From: Cupriavidus basilensis
GTDB taxonomy: Bacteria; Pseudomonadota; Gammaproteobacteria; Burkholderiales; Burkholderiaceae
Direction: 5' to 3'
DNA length: 64,000 nt
Assembly: GCF_008801925.2 (NCBI RefSeq)
Contig: NZ_CP062803.1
Coordinates: 3,286,001-3,350,000 of the forward strand
A model generated the notes under the pieces. The model was not told the DNA's origin, made no database searches, and saw nothing but the letters and a program-made list of their open reading frames with translations. A program made the position numbers and the translations under genes. Each line of letters opens with the position of its first letter. Position 1 is the first letter of the stretch. Shown here piece by piece: positions 27,499 through 36,336 of the stretch.

Positions 27499-28119
27499 AT
27501 GACCACGCCGCACGCCCTGACCACGCTGGCCGAGCTGGAGGCCCACTACGCCGAAGCCGGCGAAGCCTCGCTCGCCAAGGAAGTCGACTACCTGCACCCG
27601 CACTACCGTGCCTTCGTCGAGGCCGCCCCGCTCTGCCTGCTGTCCACGGTGGGCGCAGAGTACGCGGAAGTCTCCCCGCGCGGCGACGCGCCGGGCTTTG
27701 TGCAGGTGCTGGACGAGCGCACGCTGCTGCTGCCGGACCGGCGTGGCAACAACCGCCTGGACAGCCTGCGCAACATCATCGCCGACCCGCGCGTGGGCCT
27801 GCTGTTCGTGATCCCGGGCGTCAACGAGACCATCCGCGTGGCGGGTACCGCTCATGTCTCGGTGGACCCGGCGCTGATCGCGCGCTGCGTCGTGGATGGC
27901 AAGGCGCCGGCCACCGTGCTGGTGATTTCGATCCAGTCGGTGTTCTTCCAGTGCGCCCGCGCGCTGGTACGTTCCAAGCTGTGGGCCCCGGAAACACAGG
28001 TGGCGCGCACCAGCCTGCCGAGCAACGGCACCATCCTTGCCGCCGTGAGCCAGAATCCCTTCGACGGCGTCGCCTACGACGAGTCGCAGCCCGCGCGGAT
28101 GAAGCAAACCCTGTATTGA
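27499..28119 (+). CDS. PPOX-class FMN-dependent flavoprotein (MSMEG_1061-like)
   Basis: A 206-residue split-barrel flavoprotein of the pyridoxamine-phosphate-oxidase superfamily, close to the MSMEG_1061/DR2398 subgroup. ADPRVGLLFVIPG and the segment TLLLPDRRGNNRLDSLRNI belong to the FMN-binding barrel. Activity is unknown; relatives reduce F420, FMN or heme substrates. The start is uncertain: ATG 27499 begins the conserved region (MTTPHALTTLAELE), while ATG 27472 would add nine Pro-rich residues. A second split-barrel protein (PaiB-like) starts four bases after the stop, so the two are in one operon. Confidence 0.85.
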   Translation: MTTPHALTTLAELEAHYAEAGEASLAKEVDYLHPHYRAFVEAAPLCLLSTVGAEYAEVSPRGDAPGFVQVLDERTLLLPDRRGNNRLDSLRNIIADPRVGLLFVIPGVNETIRVAGTAHVSVDPALIARCVVDGKAPATVLVISIQSVFFQCARALVRSKLWAPETQVARTSLPSNGTILAAVSQNPFDGVAYDESQPARMKQTLY

Positions 28120-28123
28120 TCCC

Positions 28124-28741
28124 ATGTACACGCCATCCCACTTCGCCAGCACCGAAAGCGACGCCATCGACGAGGTCATGCGCCGCTACCCCTTTGCCAC
28201 GCTGATCGGCAACGACGCCGACGGGCAGCCCTTCGCCACCCACCTGCCGGTGGTGGCCCAGCGCAGCGGCGACGCCTGGCAGATCGAAGGCCATATGGCG
28301 CGTGCCAACCCGCACTGGCGCTGGCTGGAGCAGACGCCAAGCGCCCTGCTGGTGTTCCAGGGGCCGCACGGCTATGTGTCGCCAGCGTTGTACGAGCAAA
28401 AGCTGTCGGTGCCGACCTGGAACTACGTGGCCGTGCATGTGTACGCAGAGATCGCCACCCTCCATGACGCCGACGCCAAGGATGCGCTGCTCAAGCGCTT
28501 GATCGCACAGAACGAGCCCGGCTACGCTGCGCAGTGGCGCGCGCTGCCGGAGGATTTCCAGCAGAAAATGCTGGGCGCGATCGTGGGCCTGCGCATCGTG
28601 CCCACGCGCATCGAGGCCAAGTTCAAGCTCAGCCAGAACCGCCCGGCAAGCGACCGTGCCCGCATTCTCGCAGCTCAGCAGGAGGGCAGCCCCATCGAGC
28701 GCGACATGGCGGACTGGATGGCGCGCATGACTGGCGCCTGA
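28124..28741 (+). CDS. PaiB-like FMN-binding negative regulator
   Basis: A 205-residue PaiB family protein, an FMN-binding split barrel. The N terminus MYTPSHFA and the C-terminal KFKLSQNR are diagnostic, and VPTWNYVAVHVY lies near residue 103. In Bacillus, PaiB takes part in repression of sporulation and protease genes, but in proteobacteria the role is not established and a flavin enzyme function is as likely. It lies four bases after the PPOX protein gene. Convergent with the CoA-transferase-like gene. Confidence 0.9.
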   Translation: MYTPSHFASTESDAIDEVMRRYPFATLIGNDADGQPFATHLPVVAQRSGDAWQIEGHMARANPHWRWLEQTPSALLVFQGPHGYVSPALYEQKLSVPTWNYVAVHVYAEIATLHDADAKDALLKRLIAQNEPGYAAQWRALPEDFQQKMLGAIVGLRIVPTRIEAKFKLSQNRPASDRARILAAQQEGSPIERDMADWMARMTGA

Positions 28742-28794
28742 AGAACGCCTGAAGCCCCCCTAACGGCCAGCTTCGAACCCAGCCCATGCGCCGC

Positions 28795-30234
28795 TCAGGC
28801 GCGCGGCAGCCACTCAGGCGCGTGCGTGCCCAGGGGCACCGATGGCAGCGCCCAGTACGCGGGCGTCTCGGACAATCGCCCCGCGTGCGACACCACGCGC
28901 AGTTCGCCAAAGCCCGACGGCAACGTCACCAGCAGGTCTTCCACGTCCTCGAAGCGCTGGTCCGGCACCTGCAACCCGCCCTCGACCCGGCCGAGGCCGC
29001 GCAACCACTGGCCAACCTGCGCCAGCGACACCCGCACATGCCAGCTGCCGCCCTCGGCCGCACGGCGATGCAGCCCGGCCATGGCGCCAAGCGCCAGCAG
29101 GTAGCCGGCGGCATGATCCAGCACTTGCGCAGGCAGCGGCAGCGGCTCCTCGCTGCGCGCCGCGAACGCTTCAGCCTGATTGAAGCCGCTGGCAGTCTGC
29201 ACCAGCGAATCGAAGCCGCGCTTGCCAGCCCAGGGACCCACATGCCCATAAGCACTTAACGTCACATAGACGATGCCCGGGCGGGCGCGGGCTACCGCCT
29301 CCGGCCCCACGCCCAACTCCGCCAGCCCCTGGGGGCGATAGCCCTGGATCAGCACGTCGGCGCCGTGCAGCAGCTTGTGCAGGGCGCGCTTGTCATCGGG
29401 GTCGCGCAGGTCGAGCTGGCAGGCGCGCTTGCCGCGCCCGGTGTCGATCACCAGCGGGGCAATGCTGGGCAGGTGGGCCGCGCTCACCTGCAGCACATCG
29501 GCGCCGTGCGCGGCCAGCGTGCGTGCGGCTACCGGACCGGCGATGACGCGGGTGAAATCCAGCACGCGCACACCGCACAGCGGGCGCGCGCCGGCTGTGG
29601 GCAGCGCGGCAAGCGGCTGCGGCGGCGCTTCGCCGATGCGCTCAATGGTGAGTGGCGGCATGCCGTGCAACGCCTGCCCCTGCGGATGGCGGTCCCACTC
29701 GTCGAAGCTGCGCAAGGCGGCCACGACCAGGCCGGCCTCGGAGGCGGTGGCCTCGAAGGCCTCGGCATCCCATTTCTGCAAGGCTGAGCGCACTGCGGCA
29801 GGATCGTGCGGGCAGCCCAGGATGCGCAGCACGCCGTCCCGATGATGGGGAAAATTGGCATGCACGCGTACCCAGCGGCCGTCGCCGCAGCGGTAGAGGC
29901 CAGACACCTTGTCGCGGAACTCCGGCGCGGGCTCGCCGCCCACGCGCAGGTAGCGCTCGCTGCGGAACTCGGCCACGGCGTGGCGCATGTCGACGGCCAC
30001 GTCCTGCCAGCGCCCGCTGCGCTGCTGCCACAGCATGGCGGCGGCCAGCGCCGACGCGCCCAGGCTGGCCTGGGCGGCCGTGCCCACGGCGAACGACGAC
30101 GGCAGCACCGGATCAGCACCGCTGAGCTGCAGCCGGTCCAGGGCTCTGGCTGGCAGCCCGGCGGCCAGCCAGAGCCCGGCGACGGCCTCCAGCGGGGTTG
30201 GGCGGGTGGCTTGGGAAATCGTTGGCGTCGGCAT
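28795..30234 (-). CDS. class III CoA-transferase-like protein with rearranged halves
   Basis: A 479-residue CaiB/BaiF-family protein with an unusual order. The Rossmann segment that normally starts the protein (CGVRVLDFTRVIAGPVAART) is at residues 220-239, and the probable nucleophile Asp373 in QVLDHAAG comes later. Residues 1-200 instead look like a second copy of the middle and C-terminal parts, with a helix pair like that around 380 but with no Asp at the matching place (FAVGTAAQAS) and with a small-domain-like VSGLYRCGDGRWVRVHA. So it is either two incomplete modules or a permutation. Predicted to handle an acyl-CoA; substrate unknown. Divergent from glnS. Confidence 0.8.
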   Translation of the reverse strand: MPTPTISQATRPTPLEAVAGLWLAAGLPARALDRLQLSGADPVLPSSFAVGTAAQASLGASALAAAMLWQQRSGRWQDVAVDMRHAVAEFRSERYLRVGGEPAPEFRDKVSGLYRCGDGRWVRVHANFPHHRDGVLRILGCPHDPAAVRSALQKWDAEAFEATASEAGLVVAALRSFDEWDRHPQGQALHGMPPLTIERIGEAPPQPLAALPTAGARPLCGVRVLDFTRVIAGPVAARTLAAHGADVLQVSAAHLPSIAPLVIDTGRGKRACQLDLRDPDDKRALHKLLHGADVLIQGYRPQGLAELGVGPEAVARARPGIVYVTLSAYGHVGPWAGKRGFDSLVQTASGFNQAEAFAARSEEPLPLPAQVLDHAAGYLLALGAMAGLHRRAAEGGSWHVRVSLAQVGQWLRGLGRVEGGLQVPDQRFEDVEDLLVTLPSGFGELRVVSHAGRLSETPAYWALPSVPLGTHAPEWLPRA

Positions 30235-30448
30235 GGCGGCAAGGCTCCACAGGGCGGGTGCGCTCTCTCCATCCTAGGCCGTGCCGGGTGTTTTTGCGCC
30301 CGTGCGCGGAGTTTGCACGACTCTGGTCCCCGGCACGGTAAAATCACCCGATCCGGCATTCCGCCATGCAATCGAGCAGCGCGGCAGGCTGCGCGCCAGA
30401 CTCCGGCCGCCGCCCCGCCTCCTGACTTAACCGCCCACCGGCGCCACC

Positions 30449-32227
30449 ATGAGCAACGACCCCAAAGCCAACGACAGCACGACCGCCGCATCCAATTTCC
30501 TGCGCAGCATCATCGACCAGGACCTCGCCGCCGGCACCTACGCCGGCCGCCAGGATGCCCAGGGCGAGCCGTTGCCCCCCGTCATCACCCGCTTCCCGCC
30601 GGAGCCCAACGGCTACCTGCATATCGGCCACGCCAAGAGCATCTGCGTGAACTTTGGCATGGCGCGCGATTTCGGCGGCCGCTGCCACCTGCGCTTCGAT
30701 GACACCAACCCGGTCAAGGAAGACACCGAATACGTCGACTCCATCATCGACGCGGTGCACTGGCTCGGCTTCAGCTGGGACACCACGGCCAAGGACGGCA
30801 GCAAGCAGCCGCACCTGTATTACGCCAGCGACTACTTCGACCAGCTCTACGCCTTCGCCGAAAAACTGATCGAGCGCGGCGTCGCCTACGTGGACAGCCA
30901 GAGCGCCGAGCAGATCGCCACCAACCGCGGCGACTTCTCCCGCCCGGGCACGCCCTCGCCGTTCCGCGACCGCAGCGTCGAGGAAAACCTGCAGCTGTTC
31001 CGCGACATGCGCGACGACAAGTACGCCGACGGCGAGCACGTGCTGCGCGCCAAGATCGACATGAACGCGCCCAACATCGTGATGCGCGACCCGGTGATCT
31101 ACCGGATCCGCCACGCGCATCACCACCGCACGGGCGACAAGTGGTGCATCTACCCGATGTACGACTTCACCCACTGCATCTCGGACGCGCTGGAGAACAT
31201 CACGCATTCGCTCTGCACGCTGGAGTTCGAGAACAACCGCCCGCTCTACGACTGGGTGCTGGCGCAGCTGCGCGAATGCGGCGTGTTCAGCGAGCCGCTG
31301 CCGCACCAGTATGAGTTCGCCCGCCTGAACCTGACCTACGCCATCACCAGCAAGCGCAAGTTGCTGCAACTGGTCGCTGAAAACCGCGTGGACGGCTGGG
31401 ACGATCCGCGCATGCCCACCATCGTGGGCGTGCGCCGCCGCGGCTTTACGCCGGAATCGATCCAGTTGTTCTGCGAGCGCATCGGCGTGGCCAAGTCCGA
31501 TAGCTGGATCGACATGAGCACGCTGGAAGGCGCCGTGCGCGACGACCTCGACGCGCGTGCCGCGCGTGGCGCCGCCGTGCTGGATCCGCTCAAGCTGATC
31601 CTGGACAACTACCCGGAAGGCCAGAGCGACGAATGCACGGCGCCGGTGCATCCGAAAAAGCCGGAGCTGGGCATGCGTGTCTTCCCGCTCACGCGCGAGC
31701 TGTGGATCGAACGCGACGACTTCAGCGAAGCGCCGCCCAAGGGCTACTTCCGCCTGTTCGCGCCCAAGGAGGACGGCACCCCTGGCAGCAAGGTACGCCT
31801 GCGCCACGGCTACGTGATCGAATGCACGGGTGTGGACCGCGACGCCGACGGCAAGGTCATCGCCGTGCACGCCAACTACCTGCCCGAGACTCGCAGCGGC
31901 ACGCCGGGCGCGGACAGCGTCAAGGTCAAGGGCAACATCCATTGGGTCAGTGTGGCGCATGCCTATGAAGCCGAAGTGCGGCTGTACGACCGCCTCTTCA
32001 ACGACCCGAACCCGGACGCCGGCGGCAAGAACTTCCTCGACGCGCTGAACCCGGACTCGAAGAAGATCGTCACGGCCTACCTGGAACCCGGCCTGGCGCA
32101 AGCCGCTCCGGAGGATCGCTTCCAGTTCGAGCGCCAGGGCTACTTCGTGGCCGACCGCGTGGATTCGAAGCCGGGCAAGCCGGTCTTCAACCGCATCGTC
32201 GGGCTGCGCGACAGCTGGGGGAAATAA
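30449..32227 (+). CDS. glnS: glutaminyl-tRNA synthetase
   Basis: Class Ic synthetase charging tRNA(Gln), 592 residues, slightly longer than E. coli GlnRS (554) through N- and C-terminal extensions. The HIGH motif is [14 protein letters not shown] (residues 52-65) and the KMSKS equivalent is ITSKRK. The catalytic core is followed by the two beta-barrel anticodon domains ending in [14 protein letters not shown] direct GlnRS fits a proteobacterium without need of the amidotransferase route for Gln-tRNA. An S4-domain RNA-binding protein gene follows after four bases. Confidence 0.98.
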   Translation: MSNDPKANDSTTAASNFLRSIIDQDLAAGTYAGRQDAQGEPLPPVITRFPPEPNGYLHIGHAKSICVNFGMARDFGGRCHLRFDDTNPVKEDTEYVDSIIDAVHWLGFSWDTTAKDGSKQPHLYYASDYFDQLYAFAEKLIERGVAYVDSQSAEQIATNRGDFSRPGTPSPFRDRSVEENLQLFRDMRDDKYADGEHVLRAKIDMNAPNIVMRDPVIYRIRHAHHHRTGDKWCIYPMYDFTHCISDALENITHSLCTLEFENNRPLYDWVLAQLRECGVFSEPLPHQYEFARLNLTYAITSKRKLLQLVAENRVDGWDDPRMPTIVGVRRRGFTPESIQLFCERIGVAKSDSWIDMSTLEGAVRDDLDARAARGAAVLDPLKLILDNYPEGQSDECTAPVHPKKPELGMRVFPLTRELWIERDDFSEAPPKGYFRLFAPKEDGTPGSKVRLRHGYVIECTGVDRDADGKVIAVHANYLPETRSGTPGADSVKVKGNIHWVSVAHAYEAEVRLYDRLFNDPNPDAGGKNFLDALNPDSKKIVTAYLEPGLAQAAPEDRFQFERQGYFVADRVDSKPGKPVFNRIVGLRDSWGK

Positions 32228-32231
32228 GCCC

Positions 32232-32450
32232 ATGCAAACCGTAACCTTCCCGCTGGAGGGCGAGCATATTGCCCTGAACGACCTGCTCAAGGTCGCCGGC
32301 GTGTGCGACAGCGGCGGCGCCGGCAAGGCGCTGGTGGCGGCCGGCGAAGTCTCGGTCGACGGCGCGGTGGAATCTCGCAAGACCGCCAAGATCCGCGCCG
32401 GCCAGGTGGTCAGCGTGGCCGGCGTGAAAATCCGCGTGGTGGCAGCCTGA
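32232..32450 (+). CDS. S4-domain RNA-binding protein (YbcJ-like)
   Basis: A 72-residue single S4 domain protein like E. coli YbcJ. Residues 12-60 form the alpha-L RNA-binding motif (ALNDLLKVAGVCDSGGAGKA, then GEVSVDGAVESRKTAKIRAG). Such proteins bind structured RNA, probably ribosomal, but their role is not known. It begins four bases after glnS and is surely cotranscribed with it. A strong hairpin terminator follows. Confidence 0.9.
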   Translation: MQTVTFPLEGEHIALNDLLKVAGVCDSGGAGKALVAAGEVSVDGAVESRKTAKIRAGQVVSVAGVKIRVVAA

Positions 32451-32470
32451 GGCCGTCGCCTGCGCGAGCA

Positions 32471-32507
32471 CGCCCGGCGGCCGGCCAGTCCGGTCGCCGG
32501 GCGTTTT
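32471..32507 (+). terminator. rho-independent terminator of glnS operon
   Basis: CGCCCGGC (32471-32478) pairs with GCCGGGCG (32496-32503), the inner arms GGCCGG/CCGGTC extend the stem, and four T follow. Confidence 0.88.
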
Positions 32508-32529
32508 CCTCCAAGCAAAGGAAATGACA

Positions 32530-32913
32530 ATGCCGATCGCATTCTGGTGTGTGCTGCTGGCAGGGATCCTGCCCGTCGTGACGGTGGGCGTGGCCAAGGC
32601 GAGCGGACGCGCCTACGACAACCACGACCCGCGCGGCTGGCTGGAAAAGCAGGCCGGACGCGCGCGGCGCGCCGACATGGCGCACCGCAATCACTTCGAG
32701 GCCTTCCCCTTCTTCGCCGCGGCCGTGCTGTGCGCCACGCACCTGCAAGCACCGGCGGCGCGCATCGATGAACTGGCGCTGGTCTTCCTTGCCGCGCGCA
32801 TCCTGTACACCGTGTGCTACCTGGCCGATCGCGCCACCTTGCGCACGCTGTGCTGGACCATCGGCTTCCTGTCGGTGATCGGTATCTTCCTGTTGCCGGT
32901 ATTCGTCCACTGA
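32530..32913 (+). CDS. MAPEG family membrane protein
   Basis: A 127-residue four-helix membrane protein of the MAPEG family (membrane-associated proteins in eicosanoid and glutathione metabolism). The family motif region RRADMAHRNHFEAFPFFAAA (residues 47-66) is present. Bacterial members are often glutathione-dependent, but activity here is unproven. The start at 32530 is preferred over 32524 because AAAGGA then lies at a seven-base distance. The yceI ribosome site overlaps its stop codon, so the two are cotranscribed. Confidence 0.88.
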   Translation: MPIAFWCVLLAGILPVVTVGVAKASGRAYDNHDPRGWLEKQAGRARRADMAHRNHFEAFPFFAAAVLCATHLQAPAARIDELALVFLAARILYTVCYLADRATLRTLCWTIGFLSVIGIFLLPVFVH

Positions 32914-32924
32914 GGACACGCGTC

Positions 32925-33527
32925 ATGCGGCTTTCGACAACTGTCGCTTGCGCACTCTGCCTGCTGGCGCCGTGCCTGCCTGGCATGGCGCAGGCGGAGC
33001 TCGTCAACTTCACGGTGGACCCGACGCACACCACGGTGTACTTCGCCGCCAGCCACTTTGAGCGGACCTCGGTGCGCGGGCGCTTTGGCAAGATCGATGG
33101 CCGCATCAGCTTTGACGAAGCCAGCGGCAGCGGCGCGATCGATTTCACGGTCGATGCCGACTCGGTCGATTCCGGCAACCGCACGCTGGACGGCATCCTG
33201 CGCTCGGCCCAGTTTCTCGATGCCCAGAATTTTCCCGTGGTCCGGCTGCGCGCGAATCGCTTCGTGCGGGACGGGGACCGGCTGGTTGCCGTCGAAGGCG
33301 AGCTGACCCTGCACGGCGTCACGCAGCCGCTGCGGCTGGAGGCCGAGCGCTTCAGCTGCGGCGAGATCTCCCTGTTCGGCATCAAGCGTCACGTGTGCGG
33401 TGGAGACTTCCGCGCCGTGCTGTCGCGCAGCGCGTTTGGCATGACGCGCTTCCTGCCAGATGTGGGCGATACCGTGGTTCTGACCCTGTCGGTGGAAGCC
33501 ACGCCAGCACTACCGGCGCTGGAGTGA
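32925..33527 (+). CDS. YceI family periplasmic lipid-binding protein
   Basis: A 200-residue secreted YceI protein. The signal peptide ends after AQA (residue 24), and the mature lipocalin-like barrel begins ELVNFTVDPTHTTVYF. YceI proteins bind polyisoprenoid lipids such as ubiquinone precursors in the periplasm. Ribosome site GAGGA overlaps the stop codon of the MAPEG gene. Two Cys in the barrel (FSCGEI, HVCGGD) could form a disulfide after export. The real start is 32925; the longer frame belongs to another gene. Confidence 0.92.
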   Translation: MRLSTTVACALCLLAPCLPGMAQAELVNFTVDPTHTTVYFAASHFERTSVRGRFGKIDGRISFDEASGSGAIDFTVDADSVDSGNRTLDGILRSAQFLDAQNFPVVRLRANRFVRDGDRLVAVEGELTLHGVTQPLRLEAERFSCGEISLFGIKRHVCGGDFRAVLSRSAFGMTRFLPDVGDTVVLTLSVEATPALPALE

Positions 33528-33584
33528 CAGCCACGCCACGCTCGCCTTCCTGCCGCCGCGACATGTCGCCCCCGCGACACCAGA

Positions 33585-33623
33585 AAACCGAAATTCTTCT
33601 GTAGAATCAGCGGTTTGCATTTT
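33585..33623 (+). terminator. candidate terminator/operator dyad after yceI
   Basis: AAACCG and ATTCT pair with AGAAT and CGGTTT across a five-base loop (33585-33616), followed by GCATTTTT. The same block contains a promoter-like TAGAAT (33602-33607), so it could instead control the next gene. Confidence 0.5.
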
Positions 33624-33672
33624 TCCGGCCGGCCCTTTCCCGGCCTCCGCCTGAACGGGGAACCCGAGAACA

Positions 33673-33984
33673 ATGATCACGATTCAAGTTGGGGATGTGG
33701 TGGCGGCCTCGCTAGCCGCCGCGGGCGCCTGCCTGATCTGCAGCATCCCGATGGCCTTCCTGCGCAATTTCCCCGCGTGGGCGCTGCGCACCTATGGGCG
33801 CCGCGCGCTGCTGGTGCCCCTGCTGCTCCTGCCGGTAGGCAGCTGGCTGGCCAGCCTGGCCCTGTCGGGACAGATCGACAGCCCCGCCGGGCACGCCATG
33901 GTGATCGCCATCGCGTTTCTCTGCCTGACGCTGGCGTCGGCGCTGCTGCGCTACTACCTGAGCGATGACAAGAAATCCCGCTGA
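33673..33984 (+). CDS. small three-helix membrane protein, unknown function
   Basis: A 103-residue hydrophobic protein with three predicted membrane helices (about residues 8-28, 45-65 and 75-95) and a charged tail DDKKSR. I do not recognise a family. The ATG at 33673 follows a GGGGAA region. It lies between yceI and an alpha/beta hydrolase, which starts 18 bases after its stop and may be cotranscribed. Confidence 0.72.
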   Translation: MITIQVGDVVAASLAAAGACLICSIPMAFLRNFPAWALRTYGRRALLVPLLLLPVGSWLASLALSGQIDSPAGHAMVIAIAFLCLTLASALLRYYLSDDKKSR

Positions 33985-34002
33985 AGCGCCGCCAGGCCCA
34001 CC

Positions 34003-34707
34003 ATGAGCACGCCCCTGCGCTTTGACATCGAGGCCGGCGCCGAAACGCTGGCTGCCGACCGCATCGACGCCGGCAACGGCGCGAGCTGCCTGCTGCTGCA
34101 CGGCGCGGGCACCAGCCACCGCGCGCGCTGGCTGGCCTTGCGCCAGGCGCTTGCCGCGCGGGGCGTGGGCAGCGTTGCCATCGATTTTTCCGGCCACGGC
34201 GAAAGCTCGGCGCGCACGCCCAACTCGCTGGCCAAGCGCCTGCGCGAAGCCCGGGCGGCGCTGGCGCACCTTGACGGCACCGCCCCCCGGGCCGTGATCG
34301 GTATCAGCATGAGCGGGGAAATCGCCGTGCGGCTGGCCGCCGACCCAAGCAACCATATCGGTCGGCTGCTGACGCTGGTGGGCGCCGCCTATGACCCCGC
34401 CGCGTTTGAACTCCCCTTCGGCCCGGCCTTTACGGAAGTGCTGCGGACCCCCGACAGCTGGCGCGCCTCGCTCGCCTTTGACCTCATTGCCGGGTTCCGC
34501 GGCCGCCTGACGCTGGTGCGCGGCGCCGAGGACGCGGTCATTCCGCCCGGCATCGCCGATACGCTCGCCAAACGCGCCGGCGTGGCCGAGCGCGTGGAGG
34601 TGATCGACCTGCCGGATACCGGCCACTTGCTGGGGGAGGCCTGGCAGAACCAGCCCGGCTTTGCCAACCGGCTGAGTGCGATCGCGCTACGCGCCGTGGG
34701 CGCCTGA
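34003..34707 (+). CDS. alpha/beta hydrolase
   Basis: A 234-residue cytosolic alpha/beta hydrolase. LLLHGAGTS gives the oxyanion-hole region (residues 31-39), GISMSG is the nucleophile elbow with Ser about residue 106, RGAEDAVIP offers the acid, and the catalytic His is in PDTGHLLGE. No lid domain is obvious, so it resembles small esterases or YfbB-like enzymes. The substrate is unknown. The gene may share a transcript with the small membrane protein before it. Confidence 0.85.
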   Translation: MSTPLRFDIEAGAETLAADRIDAGNGASCLLLHGAGTSHRARWLALRQALAARGVGSVAIDFSGHGESSARTPNSLAKRLREARAALAHLDGTAPRAVIGISMSGEIAVRLAADPSNHIGRLLTLVGAAYDPAAFELPFGPAFTEVLRTPDSWRASLAFDLIAGFRGRLTLVRGAEDAVIPPGIADTLAKRAGVAERVEVIDLPDTGHLLGEAWQNQPGFANRLSAIALRAVGA

Positions 34708-34803
34708 GCGGGCACTTGAAAGTCCGGCGCGAGATCGCCCTGCCCGATTCACGTATGATGCGGCCTTTCGCTTCTCGCAGCCTTTGCCGCCCCCGCTTCC
34801 TTC

Positions 34804-35352
34804 ATGGCTCTTAAATCCACCATCTACAAGGCCGAACTGTCCGTCTCCGACATGGATCGGCCCTACTACGGCAGCCACGCCCTGACCATTGCCAAGCACC
34901 CGTCGGAAAACGACGCGCGCATGATGGTGCGGCTGCTGGCCTTTGCCTGCGAAGCCAGCGACACCTTGACCTTCACCCGCGGCCTGGACGAGCCCGACGA
35001 GCCGGACCTGTGGGAGAAGACCCTCACCGGCGACATCGCACACTGGATCGAGCTGGGCCAGCCCGACGAATCGCGCCTGAAGCGCGCCGCGGCCCGTGCC
35101 GATCGCGTCACCGTGTTCACCTACAATGGTGCGAGCGCGCGCGAATGGTGGAAGGGCATGGCCGGCAAGGCGGGCAAGCTGCGCAACGTGACCATTTACA
35201 ATGTGCCGGCCGAGGCGGTAGAAGCACTTGCCGCCCTGGCCCAGCGCGCCATGCGGCTGTCGGTGACGATCCAGGATAGCGAGATCTGGGTCAGCGACGA
35301 CGACCACAACGTCCGCATCACGCTCGAAGTCCTGCAACAGCCCGCGGGCTGA
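34804..35352 (+). CDS. yaeQ: YaeQ family protein
   Basis: A 182-residue YaeQ protein. MALKSTIYKAELSVSDMDR is the family N terminus, and HPSENDARMMVRLLAFAC is its most conserved stretch. The fold is related to PD-(D/E)xK nucleases, with Glu and Asp residues near 35-60 that may form the site, but the function is not known; an early claim linked it to RfaH. The ATG at 34804 has no strong ribosome site. An FKBP gene follows 96 bases downstream. Confidence 0.93.
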   Translation: MALKSTIYKAELSVSDMDRPYYGSHALTIAKHPSENDARMMVRLLAFACEASDTLTFTRGLDEPDEPDLWEKTLTGDIAHWIELGQPDESRLKRAAARADRVTVFTYNGASAREWWKGMAGKAGKLRNVTIYNVPAEAVEALAALAQRAMRLSVTIQDSEIWVSDDDHNVRITLEVLQQPAG

Positions 35353-35448
35353 GCCAAACCCGTTCAACCAATCCGCCCGGTGCGGCCGGTTTGCCGCCGG
35401 CCTCACCGAACCCGTGACCCTCGCTGATACAGCACAAGGAAGCCATCC

Positions 35449-35796
35449 ATGAATACCACTCCCTCCGGCCTGCAATTTGAAGACACCGTCACCGGCGAAG
35501 GCGCCGAAGCCACGGCAGGCAAGCATGTCACGGTGCACTACACCGGCTGGCTCTACGAGAACGAGCAAGCCGGCCGCAAGTTCGACTCGAGCAAGGACCG
35601 CAACGACCCGTTCGTGTTCCCGCTGGGCGCCGGCCACGTCATCCGCGGCTGGGATGAAGGCGTGCAAGGCATGAAGGTTGGCGGCACCCGCCGCCTGGTG
35701 ATCCCGGCCGAGCTGGGCTACGGCGCGCGCGGCGCGGGCGGCGTGATCCCCCCGAACGCCACGCTGCTGTTCGAAGTGGAACTGCTGGCGGTCTGA
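35449..35796 (+). CDS. FKBP-type peptidyl-prolyl isomerase
   Basis: A 115-residue single-domain FKBP that speeds cis-trans isomerisation of prolyl bonds in the cytosol. The whole conserved pocket is visible: VHYTGWLYENEQAGRKFDSS, the FPLGAGHVIRGWDEGVQGM stretch, then GYGARGAGGVIPPNA. There is no signal peptide. ATG 35449 has AAGGAAG six bases upstream. A bidirectional terminator separates it from the next, convergent gene. Confidence 0.96.
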   Translation: MNTTPSGLQFEDTVTGEGAEATAGKHVTVHYTGWLYENEQAGRKFDSSKDRNDPFVFPLGAGHVIRGWDEGVQGMKVGGTRRLVIPAELGYGARGAGGVIPPNATLLFEVELLAV

Positions 35797-35861
35797 TCGC
35801 CTGGCCGCCGCTGCGGCAGCGGCCGATCGCATCCATCCGCACCTTGCGCGGATCGCACAAG

Positions 35862-35892
35862 AAAGAGGGGCGCCCACCGGCGCCCCTCTTTT
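35862..35892. terminator. bidirectional rho-independent terminator
   Basis: AGAGGGGCGCC (35864-35874), CACC loop, GGCGCCCCTCT (35879-35889), ending in T residues, with A residues in front. Confidence 0.9.
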
Positions 35893-35916
35893 CATTGTGC
35901 CGCGGACAGGCCGCGA

Positions 35917-36237
35917 TCAGAAACTGATCGCGGCGTTGCCCACGTCGACCCGGACCTTGTCGCGGTCCAGCAGGCGAGCGGCATGGCGGGCGTAGTCCTG
36001 GGCCCACGCGGCATCGCCGCTGAAGCGCTGCTCGCCGGAGAACTTGGCCACGCTGAGGATCTTGTCGATCACCAGCACCTTGCCGACCGGACTGGAGGCC
36101 TGGCAATCCAGCTCGGCGTACTCGCGGTCGAACCAGCGCCAGCCAGCATCCTCGGTGACCGCCGCCAACTCTGCGTCGCCAATGGTGAAGCCAAATTCCT
36201 TGCCGGTACCGAAAACTACCGTGAGCGTGCGCGCCAT
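35917..36237 (-). CDS. conserved hypothetical protein
   Basis: A 106-residue soluble protein without a family I recognise. It begins MARTLTVVFGTGKEFGFTIG and has mixed alpha/beta character with no signal peptide, metal motif or membrane segment. Start 36237 is chosen because AGGAGA lies eight bases upstream; an in-frame ATG at 36264 has no ribosome site. It is convergent with the FKBP gene across a shared terminator and follows the DUF1223 gene on the same strand. Confidence 0.72.
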   Translation of the reverse strand: MARTLTVVFGTGKEFGFTIGDAELAAVTEDAGWRWFDREYAELDCQASSPVGKVLVIDKILSVAKFSGEQRFSGDAAWAQDYARHAARLLDRDKVRVDVGNAAISF

Positions 36238-36336
36238 AGCCTGTTCTCCTGGTTGATGCCCCATTGTAAAGACATAGCAGGCGATACCGCCACCTTGCCC
36301 AGCAGATAGTGCCCGTCCGCGACAGGAATCCCTGCG

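Noticed and set aside
28124..28741. PaiB-like protein as a sporulation regulator
   Set aside because: The role is known only in Bacillus; the family assignment is kept but not the function.
30344..33385. A 1013-codon minus-strand frame across glnS to yceI
   Set aside because: It overlaps four well-supported genes on the other strand and has low-complexity Arg/Ala/His-rich sequence.
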